Source of the DNA: an uncultured Oscillospiraceae bacterium
GTDB taxonomy: Bacteria; Bacillota; Clostridia; Oscillospirales; Ruminococcaceae
Reading direction: 5' to 3'
Length of the DNA stretch: 46,014 nucleotides
NCBI GenBank assembly: GCA_949285275.1
Contig: CASEBP010000039.1
Location: 1-46,014, forward strand
In this document: in pieces, positions 39,879 to 46,014 of the stretch
How the letters are laid out: every line of letters starts with the position of its first letter
How positions within the stretch are numbered: the stretch's first letter is position 1
Notes under the pieces: model-generated
What the model was told of the DNA's origin: nothing
Databases searched by the model: none
What the model saw: the letters and a program-made list of their open reading frames with translations, nothing else
Translations under genes and position numbers: made by a program

Positions 39879-41324
39879 TTACCGCCGCCGCCAGACCGAC
39901 GGGGCAAAGATCAGCAGCATCGGGAAAACCTCCAGCCGGCCGAAGAGCATCACAAAACTCAGCAGGATCTTGGAGAAGTCGGAGAAGGCCGAGAAATTCC
40001 CGGTCGGTCCGACCATTCCCAACCCCGGCCCGATATTATTCAGGCAGGCCGCCATCGCAGTGAAGTTGGTCTCGAAATCAAAGCCGTCGATTGAAAGCAA
40101 CAGCACACAGAAGCAGGCGATCGTACTATACATCAGAAAGAAGCTGTTGGCGCCGTTGAGGGTCTCCTCCGAGACCGGCTTGCCGTCGAGCATGATCGCC
40201 TCGACCGAGTGAGGATGCAGCATCCGCTTGAGATCCCGGCGCATCGAACGGAAGTAAAGCAACAACCGGGAAGTTTTGAGGCCGCCGCCGGTCGAGCCGG
40301 CGCAGGCTCCGAAGAACATCAGCATCACCAGGATGGTGCGGGACAGCTGCGGCCACTCGTTGAAGTCCGCTGTCGCGTAGCCGGTGGTGGTGATAATTGA
40401 CGACACCTGGAAGAAGGCATGGCGCAGTGAGGTTCCCACCTCGCGGTAGATAGAAAAGATGTTGGCGGCAATGATGAGGGTAGAGGCCAGAATAATGCCA
40501 AGATAGCAGCGCAGCTCCTCGCTCTGCAGCACCGAGCGCAGCTTTCCGAGTAACAGGAAGAAATAGAGGTTGAAATTGATGCCAAACAGCACCATGAAGG
40601 TTCCGACAACCCATTCGATATAGGGGCTTTGGTAGGCGCCAATGCTGGCATTCTTGACCGAGAATCCGCCGGTACCAGCAGTGCCGAAGGAATGAACCAG
40701 GCTGTCATAGAGATCCATCCCGCCGAAGAGCAGCAGCACCACCTCAATGGCAGTCAGCAGGATATAGATCCCATAAAGGATTTTGGCGGTGCTTTTGAGC
40801 CGCGGCACCAGCTTGCCAACAATCGGCCCCGGCACCTCAGCCCGCATAATATGCATCGACCGGCTGTCCCCAAGCGGGATAACGGTCATAACAAAAACCA
40901 GTACTCCCATTCCGCCGACCCAGTGGGTGAAACTGCGCCAGAACAGAATCCCCCGCGAAAGCGACTCGACCTCGGTCAGAATGCTTGCGCCGGTCGTCGT
41001 GAAGCCGCTGACCGTCTCGAAGAAACAGTCGATATAGGATGGGATCTCCCCGCTGATCCAGAACGGCAGCGCCCCAAAGATGGAGAGCACCAGCCAGGAC
41101 AGCGCCACCACTGCGAATCCTTCCCGCGCATAGATCACCCGGTCGGTCGGCTTACGGAAGGTGCAGAGGAATCCCGCCGCCAGCGCAGCCAGGATCGTCA
41201 GGAGAAAGGAAACGGCAATATCCGTCTCCCGATAGAGCAGCGAGACGACGGTCGGCAGCAGCAGCAGCAGCGCCTCAGCGTTGAGCATCTGCCCCAGGAT
41301 ATAGATGACCATGCGTCGGTTCAT
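39879..41324 (-). CDS. trkH: Potassium uptake membrane protein TrkH/KtrB family
   Basis: 481 residues, about ten membrane segments arranged as four pore repeats. Selectivity-filter segments are TVSGFTTTGASIL (repeat 1), SFGTAGTGGFSVKNAS (repeat 2), ITTTGYATADFNEWP (repeat 3) and LNNIGPGLGMVGP (repeat 4). It forms the potassium channel-like translocon whose gating is set by the TrkA ring. It is second in the trkA-trkH operon, 34 bases after trkA. Confidence 0.94.
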   Translation of the reverse strand: MNRRMVIYILGQMLNAEALLLLLPTVVSLLYRETDIAVSFLLTILAALAAGFLCTFRKPTDRVIYAREGFAVVALSWLVLSIFGALPFWISGEIPSYIDCFFETVSGFTTTGASILTEVESLSRGILFWRSFTHWVGGMGVLVFVMTVIPLGDSRSMHIMRAEVPGPIVGKLVPRLKSTAKILYGIYILLTAIEVVLLLFGGMDLYDSLVHSFGTAGTGGFSVKNASIGAYQSPYIEWVVGTFMVLFGINFNLYFFLLLGKLRSVLQSEELRCYLGIILASTLIIAANIFSIYREVGTSLRHAFFQVSSIITTTGYATADFNEWPQLSRTILVMLMFFGACAGSTGGGLKTSRLLLYFRSMRRDLKRMLHPHSVEAIMLDGKPVSEETLNGANSFFLMYSTIACFCVLLLSIDGFDFETNFTAMAACLNNIGPGLGMVGPTGNFSAFSDFSKILLSFVMLFGRLEVFPMLLIFAPSVWRRR

Positions 41325-41358
41325 CGAAACAACGCTCCTTTGTCTGTGATCAAACCGC

Positions 41359-42714
41359 CTAAAGCAGGATATCCGAAAGATCCCGCAGCTGTTGGTTGGT
41401 AGTCACGATAATCACCCGATCGTTGGCAACAATGCTGTCGTTGCCGCCCGGGATGATCGCCTTGCCGTCACGGGTAATACAGGCGAGCAGCAGATTGGGC
41501 TTGAGGGTCAGGTCCCGCAGCGGGACGCCAATGTGAGAAAACTCCGGACTGACCCGGAACTCCAGCGCTTCGACCCGGCCGCCGACCAGTTTGTAAAGGG
41601 TTTCAACGTTGCTGCCCAGCGAGTTCTGCATCGCCCGGACATATCGGATGATCTGGTTGGCGGTGATCTCCTTCGGAGAGATGACGCTTTCCAGCCCGGC
41701 GCTCTCGACCAGGGAGAGCAACGAGGTCCGGCTGACCTTGGTGATGACCTTGCTGACCCCGCGAGAAGCCGCAAACATCGAAAGGATCGCGTTCTGTTCA
41801 TCCAGCCCCGTCAGGGATACAAAGGCGTCAACCCTCTCGAGGCCCTCCTCAAACAGCAGCTCCTGCTTGGTGCCGTCCCCGCAGATGATCATCGCACGGG
41901 GCATCTGCTCACAGAGCTGGCGGCAGCGCTGGGGATTCGAGTCGATGATCTTGACCGACACGCCAATTCCCAACAGCTTTCGCCCGAGGTAATGGGCAAT
42001 CCGCCCGCCCCCGACGATCATAACACTGTGAGCCTGTTCCTTCATCAGGCCGGCAGCCCGGAAAAATTGTTCGATTTCGGACGGCCCGGCAGCGATGCTG
42101 ATCTTATCACCGGCAGCCATGCGGAAGTCGCCGGTCGGGATAAAGACCTCCTCGCCGCGCTGCACGATGCAGACCAGCACCTTGACCTGGAACTTGCGAG
42201 AAAATTCATGCAGGTACAACCCGTCGAGGCTGCCGCCCTCCCGCAGGCGAACCTCAGCCATCTCAACCCGGCCACGGGAAAAGGTTTCAATCTTGAGCGC
42301 CGAAGGAAAGCGCAGCATCCGAAACAGTTCTCCAGCTGCGGCCGCCTCCGGATTGATGGACATTGAAAGGCCCAGCTCGTCCCGCAGAAAGACCAGCTGG
42401 TCGCTGTATTCCGGGTTGCGTACCCGGGCAATGGTATGCCTGGCGCCCAGCTTCTTGGCCACTAGGCAGCACAGAATATTGAGTTCATCCGAACTGGTCG
42501 CAGCGATCAGCAGATCGGCCCGGGGCACCCCTGCCTCCATCTGCACCTGATGGGAGGCGCCGTTGCCGTAGACTCCCATGACGTCGAGCCGGTTTTCGGT
42601 CTCGTCGATGACTCGCTGCTGGTTGTCGATCAGGACCAGGTCATGTCCTTCTCGGGCGAGTTGCTCGACGAGGGTTTCGCCGATCTTTCCGCCACCCACC
42701 ACTATTATCTTCAT
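41359..42714 (-). CDS. trkA: Trk potassium system regulatory subunit TrkA
   Basis: 451 residues built of two RCK_N-RCK_C units. Nucleotide-binding loops are IIVVGGGKIGETLVEQL (residues 2-18) and MIVGGGRIAHYLGRKL (about 232-247), each followed by an acidic strand end (LVLID, VKIID). It binds NAD(H)/ATP and gates TrkH from the cytoplasm. The ATG at 42714 is preferred to a longer frame because GGGAGAG lies upstream and the Rossmann fold then starts at residue 2. First gene of the operon, with a promoter at 42775-42803. Confidence 0.94.
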   Translation of the reverse strand: MKIIVVGGGKIGETLVEQLAREGHDLVLIDNQQRVIDETENRLDVMGVYGNGASHQVQMEAGVPRADLLIAATSSDELNILCCLVAKKLGARHTIARVRNPEYSDQLVFLRDELGLSMSINPEAAAAGELFRMLRFPSALKIETFSRGRVEMAEVRLREGGSLDGLYLHEFSRKFQVKVLVCIVQRGEEVFIPTGDFRMAAGDKISIAAGPSEIEQFFRAAGLMKEQAHSVMIVGGGRIAHYLGRKLLGIGVSVKIIDSNPQRCRQLCEQMPRAMIICGDGTKQELLFEEGLERVDAFVSLTGLDEQNAILSMFAASRGVSKVITKVSRTSLLSLVESAGLESVISPKEITANQIIRYVRAMQNSLGSNVETLYKLVGGRVEALEFRVSPEFSHIGVPLRDLTLKPNLLLACITRDGKAIIPGGNDSIVANDRVIIVTTNQQLRDLSDILL

Positions 42715-42774
42715 CGTACACTCTCCCGGGACGGGTCCGTCGGAACCCATCGGTAATGTCAGTTTCTATTGCCT

Positions 42775-42803
42775 ATGATAACCCACCGCACCGCAAAAGG
42801 CAA
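42775..42803 (-). promoter_or_regulatory. Sigma-A promoter of trkA-trkH
   Basis: Minus strand TTGCCT (42803-42798), a 17-base spacer and TATCAT (42780-42775). Confidence 0.6.
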
Positions 42804-42850
42804 TGCCCGCCAGGCAAAAATGGCGGTTTCTTTACTCCGCCTTTTTTCGA

Positions 42851-42879
42851 TTGACACCGGACCTGCAGGCCGCTACAAT
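42851..42879 (+). promoter_or_regulatory. Sigma-A promoter of the transglutaminase-like gene
   Basis: A perfect TTGACA (42851-42856), a 17-base spacer and TACAAT (42874-42879). It gives a leader of about 100 bases to the TTG start at 42986. Confidence 0.8.
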
Positions 42880-42985
42880 GAAAACGGTATGAAAAAGCTG
42901 GAATCTCCGCAGGAATTCCGGTATTTTTTTGCACTGGAAAGAAAAGATCACAATGCTCCCCCATGGGAGATGGGAGGTATTTATT

Positions 42986-44410
42986 TTGTTAAAACGTCCG
43001 TTTAGTTCGCTGTGCGCCCTGATTCTGGCTGTTCTGCTCTGTACTATCGGAGTGCTGGCTGCCGACGCCCCGCTCTCCCCTCAGCAGTTGGCCCAGCAGC
43101 AGGCCGCCGATGAAGCCCAGGCCCAGCAGGCCACCCTTTCTGCCCTCTCGGGGCGGTGGGAGGCGGTACTGCCGATCTTCTATTCGGACAAGGCGAACAC
43201 CTTCTTCAGCGACCCCTGCATCCTGGATTTTGACCGTACCCGCGGTAATCCGCTGCTGATCAGCTTTGATTCGCTCGATCCCAATGTCTTTCTTCCCCCA
43301 TCCGACTGGGAGGTGGGGAACGGCACCCTCTCCTTCTCGTATTACGACGATCCGTGGATCATCCGGCTTGAGCTTGTTCTGGCTCAGGACGGCAACTCGA
43401 TGACCGGTACGCTGACCCAGTACAACCGTCAGACCACCCTGACCTTCACCCGGACCGCCTCGGCGCCCGCTCCGCTCGATCAGATTCAAACCGAGTTTAC
43501 CTTTGAGGGACTCACCGAAACCCAGTGGCGGGAGCAGCTGCAGCAGAATCGCACCTACACCCCCTCCGCCAATCCGATCCCCTTCACCTACTCCCTCTAC
43601 CGGTGGGATAAGGTGCTGCCGATGATCAATATCTACGGGCTGGATACCGTTATGGACGGACGCAGCGACCTGGAGATCATGGAATCCCTGCTCGCTATTG
43701 TCGGACAGAATTTCACCCACAACGGTTCGGTCCTCTTCCCCGCCCAGACCGACGCGCTGTCGGTCATCGCCTGGCATAACCAGAATGAAGGGGTTGAGTG
43801 CCGCGGCCTGTCGGTCATCCTCGCTGAAATGCTGCGTACCTGTGGCATCGAGGCCAAAGCGATCATGTGCATCCCGTCGAGCGAGCCCTGTGAGGAATGC
43901 CATGTCGTCGTCCACGCCTGGTCGGACTCGCTCAATCAGTGGGTGATGCTCGATCCCACCTACCGGCTGATCCTCCGCAACCAGAACGGCCAGCCGATGA
44001 GCCTGCCGATGCTGCGCGAGGCGCTCGCCAACCAGGAGCCCCTCTATCCCAACAGCTCGGCCGGACGCAACGGCCAGCCCTTCTCGATGGATTACTACCG
44101 CGCCTATATGACCAAGAACACCTTCCGGTTCGCCTGTGCGACCGACTTCTACGCCGGCGGAGACCGGTTCGCCGATACCGACCAGCAGGTCGAGGAAAGC
44201 GTCTCAGCTGCCGACGTCTTCGGTTCGGGCAACGTCTCCAACCTCATCGGCGATACGGCCAGCGGAACGGACAGCACCGACCAGCTCAAGCAGCTGCAGG
44301 CACAGAACCCTCAGCATATGCTGGTTCCCACCGAATATGAGGTGCCCTATCGCTGGTCCCGCAGCGAGATCATCACCACCTCGGCCGAGGACTTCTGGGC
44401 AGCGCCCTGA
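42986..44410 (+). CDS. Secreted transglutaminase-like protein
   Basis: 474 residues. A signal peptide (RPFSSLCALILAVLLCTIGVLAADA) precedes a Gln/Ala-rich segment (PQQLAQQQAADEAQAQQ), a beta-rich region (about 45-170) and a transglutaminase/protease-like domain. The Cys-His-Asp triad is visible: Cys272 (GVECRGLSVILAEMLRTCGI), His310 (VVVHAWSD) and Asp323 (VMLDPTYR). Function unknown; a surface cysteine protease or a cross-linking role are both possible. The start is taken as TTG at 42986, 8 bases after GGGAGG. An in-frame ATG at 42953 has a poorer ribosome site. Stand-alone gene. Confidence 0.82.
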   Translation: MLKRPFSSLCALILAVLLCTIGVLAADAPLSPQQLAQQQAADEAQAQQATLSALSGRWEAVLPIFYSDKANTFFSDPCILDFDRTRGNPLLISFDSLDPNVFLPPSDWEVGNGTLSFSYYDDPWIIRLELVLAQDGNSMTGTLTQYNRQTTLTFTRTASAPAPLDQIQTEFTFEGLTETQWREQLQQNRTYTPSANPIPFTYSLYRWDKVLPMINIYGLDTVMDGRSDLEIMESLLAIVGQNFTHNGSVLFPAQTDALSVIAWHNQNEGVECRGLSVILAEMLRTCGIEAKAIMCIPSSEPCEECHVVVHAWSDSLNQWVMLDPTYRLILRNQNGQPMSLPMLREALANQEPLYPNSSAGRNGQPFSMDYYRAYMTKNTFRFACATDFYAGGDRFADTDQQVEESVSAADVFGSGNVSNLIGDTASGTDSTDQLKQLQAQNPQHMLVPTEYEVPYRWSRSEIITTSAEDFWAAP

Positions 44411-44430
44411 GCCTCTTTCCTGACTGGCAA

Positions 44431-44464
44431 AGGCAGCCGTGCTTATTGGCACGGCTGCCTTTTT
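44431..44464. terminator. Rho-independent terminator
   Basis: Stem AGGCAGCCGTGC / GCACGGCTGCCT (inner loop TTATTG region) followed by TTTTT. It serves the transglutaminase-like gene and probably cinA on the other strand. Confidence 0.85.
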
Positions 44465-44493
44465 CTGTCTGCTTCCGGGTGATTATGCCGCGG

Positions 44494-45759
44494 TCAGCAC
44501 TTTTGTCCGCGCAGCGCGCGAAGGGCCAGATCGAAAGCGTGAGAGGACGCCATAAACCGGATATGCTCGCGGTCGTCCGCCCGGCCCCGCGCAAGGTGCA
44601 GCTCCCGCACCTCCTCAAAGCCGTCTCCCACTGCCGCCACATAGACCAGGCCGACCGGCTCTCCGTCCGCCCCCTGCGGCCCAGCGTAGCCGGTGGTTGA
44701 GACGGCGACATCGGCCTTGGAAAGGCGGCGAATTCCCCGCGCCATCTCGAGCGCGCATTCGCGGGAGACGGCGCCCGGCCCTGCGAGGGTTTCTTCCCTC
44801 ACTCCAAGCAGTTCCCGCTTGGCCTGGTTGGCATAGGCCACCACGCCGCAGTGAAGCACTGCGGACGCCCCGGCGATCTCAACCAGCCGCGCCGCCACCA
44901 GCCCGCCGGTACAGCTCTCGGCACAGGCGAGGGTCTTGCCCGCCTCGGTGTACCGCCGGACCACCGCCTCATTGATCGAGTGAAAATCCATCCCATAGAC
45001 ATATTCCGGGAAGGCCGCCGTAATCTCCTGCACGACCGGTTCAATCAGACGGTTTCCCTCTGCCTCGTCGGACGCCCGAGCGGTTACCCGCAGCTGGACC
45101 TCCGAGGTCTTGGCATAGGGAGCGATGGTTGGATTGGTCGACGCAATCATCCGCTCGCGCAGCTGATCCTCCAGCGCCGACTCCCCGATGCCAAAGAAGT
45201 TGATCGTCCGGGAGACCAATATCCCGTCGTGGGTCCGCCGCATCAGGTAATCGGTGACCGGCCCGTCGAACATCGGCCGCATCTCCCGCGGCGGCCCGGG
45301 CATCAGGATCGCCGTTTTCCCGTCCTCCCCCTCGAGGATGCAGCCGGGCGCAGTACCGTTGGGATTGGGCAAAATTCGGCAGCCCCGCGGCATCATCGCC
45401 TGCTTGCGGTTGTTGTCGGTCATCCGGCGGCCGGTCCGGGCGTAGTAACCCTCGATCGCCTGCAGGCTCTCCTCGTCCAGCACCAGTTCCCGGCCGAAGT
45501 GGGCCGCTACCGTCTCCTTGGTCAGATCATCATAGGTCGGGCCAAGCCCGCCGGTCAGCAGCACCAGATCGCTGCGGGACAGGCTCTCCCGCAGGCAGTC
45601 AGCCAGGCGGCCGGGGTTATCCCCCACCACCGCCTGATGATAGACGTTGATTCCCAGGTGCGCCAGCCCCCGGGCAATATCGGAGGCGTTGGTGTTGACA
45701 ACGTCCCCGAGCAGCAGTTCGGTGCCGACACAGAGAATTTCAGCGTTCAATACAATCAT
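44494..45759 (-). CDS. cinA: CinA family protein (nicotinamide mononucleotide deamidase / ADP-ribose pyrophosphatase type)
   Basis: 421 residues. An N-terminal molybdopterin-binding-like COG1058 domain (NAEILCVGTELLLGDVVNTNA, LTGGLGPTYDDLTKETVA, LMPGPPREM) is followed by the C-terminal CinA amidase domain (LACAESCTGGLVAARLVEIAG, VSTTGYAGPQGADGEPVGLVYVA). It recycles nicotinamide mononucleotide in NAD metabolism and is often linked to competence and recA in Firmicutes; recA is not in the window. Start uncertain: the ATG at 45759 has GGGAGG 5 bases upstream. A TTG at 45750 would give the usual N-terminus and has AAGGA 8 bases upstream. Confidence 0.93.
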   Translation of the reverse strand: MIVLNAEILCVGTELLLGDVVNTNASDIARGLAHLGINVYHQAVVGDNPGRLADCLRESLSRSDLVLLTGGLGPTYDDLTKETVAAHFGRELVLDEESLQAIEGYYARTGRRMTDNNRKQAMMPRGCRILPNPNGTAPGCILEGEDGKTAILMPGPPREMRPMFDGPVTDYLMRRTHDGILVSRTINFFGIGESALEDQLRERMIASTNPTIAPYAKTSEVQLRVTARASDEAEGNRLIEPVVQEITAAFPEYVYGMDFHSINEAVVRRYTEAGKTLACAESCTGGLVAARLVEIAGASAVLHCGVVAYANQAKRELLGVREETLAGPGAVSRECALEMARGIRRLSKADVAVSTTGYAGPQGADGEPVGLVYVAAVGDGFEEVRELHLARGRADDREHIRFMASSHAFDLALRALRGQKC

Positions 45760-45839
45760 CCTTTCCTCCCGGCGGCCCTGCCGACAGGGTCCGCCCGGGG
45801 CTTATGCTGTGGCGCAGCCGTCCCGCGCCGACAAAATGG

Positions 45840-45873
45840 CCCGCGACCGATCCGTCCGGGATTCGGCCGCGGG
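45840..45873 (-). terminator. Hairpin after the proline-rich gene
   Basis: Minus strand CCCGCGGCCGA pairs with TCGGTCGCGGG (one G-U pair) and is followed by CCATTTTG. A probable, weak terminator for the gene entering from the right edge. Confidence 0.5.
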
Positions 45874-45887
45874 TTTCACCGTCTGTT

Positions 45888-46014
45888 TCAAAACGGCCGG
45901 GGCAGTTCGGCCGGCGCTTTGACCGGAATCGGGGCTTCAACCGATGGATCCGGGAGCGTCTTTTCAGGGCAGGGGGGCTCAGGCAGTGGCTCATCCGGAC
46001 AGGGCGGCTCGGGC
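45888..46014 (-). CDS. Proline-rich C-terminus of a protein continuing past the right edge
   Basis: The last 42 codons of a minus-strand frame are open to the edge and end at TGA (45890-45888). The residues are strongly biased: a unit PEPPCPDEPLPEPPCPEK with two PEPPCP repeats, then PSVEAPIPVKAPAELPRPF. This looks like an extended, possibly surface-exposed tail. The cysteines in PCP are unusual in such tails. A hairpin follows the stop codon, which supports a real gene end. The family cannot be named from this part. Confidence 0.5.
   Translation of the reverse strand, partial: PEPPCPDEPLPEPPCPEKTLPDPSVEAPIPVKAPAELPRPF

Noticed and set aside
40629..42366. Plus-strand frames opposite trkH and trkA
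   Set aside because: Antisense shadows of strongly conserved genes.
42889..43005. Possible 38-residue leader peptide starting with MKKLESPQ before the transglutaminase-like gene
   Set aside because: Starts only a few bases after the predicted transcript start, lacks a ribosome site and overlaps the better supported gene start.

Overview
The window is high-GC, densely coded DNA from an anaerobic Gram-positive bacterium. It is most likely a member of the Clostridia, Oscillospiraceae-like; the family placement is inference. The supporting signs are a trimeric electron-bifurcating type [FeFe] hydrogenase, a 2-oxoacid:ferredoxin oxidoreductase, a biotin-carrier decarboxylase gene start, a lysine riboswitch, strong AGGAGG-type ribosome sites, CGGC, DUF1576 and CD1247-type proteins, and frequent TTG/GTG starts. 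No rRNA, tRNA, CRISPR array, insertion sequence or prophage was seen.

Layout. 1-91: start of a biotin-carrier gene leaving the window, divergent from an AraC regulator (552-1370). 1451-5532: hydCBA hydrogenase operon on the minus strand, with a promoter whose -35 is overlapped by a good Rex-type operator. 5865-14081: an apparently self-contained catabolic locus. A minus-strand operon (D-threonine aldolase/D-serine dehydratase-like enzyme, then a tripartite tricarboxylate-type transporter tctC-tctB-tctA) diverges from a plus-strand operon (COG3964-type amidohydrolase, PrpR-type sigma-54 activator, RidA). The 421-base gap between them carries two back-to-back sigma-54 promoters around a 13-bp-arm inverted repeat. 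14139-15967: an NhaC-family transporter behind a lysine riboswitch. 16122-17502: DegV and TrmL. 17673-18491: two near-identical 74-residue XRE regulators, an AT-rich palindrome and a small divergent gene.

18607-20962: iorAB. 21115-22650: a HisRS-like protein with a short C-terminus, and a small membrane zinc-ribbon protein. 22710-25962 (minus): CGGC protein, aspartate aminotransferase, class I amidotransferase hydrolase, TrmB. 26201-30167: a DUF1576 membrane protein with clear internal duplication, a small membrane protein, a YqeG phosphatase, an endonuclease IV-like TIM barrel and an M24 peptidase. 30287-31317: elongation factor P and an acidic zinc-ribbon protein. 31378-33155 (minus): PAP2 phosphatase and a secreted acidic protein. 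33362-39815: a complete phosphate regulon, pstSCAB-phoU-phoP-phoR, preceded by PhoP-box-like repeats and with a partial terminator after pstS. 39879-42714 (minus): potassium uptake trkA-trkH. 42986-44410: a secreted transglutaminase-like protein. 44494-45759 (minus): CinA. 45888-46014 (minus): proline-rich C-terminus of a protein that continues past the edge.

The most interesting system is the sigma-54 locus at 5865-14081. Uptake, a putative deacylase, a PLP enzyme, an imine deaminase and their own activator are arranged symmetrically around a shared activator site. My inference is that it imports and degrades an N-acylated or D-configured hydroxy-amino acid. The substrate is not determined by the sequence.
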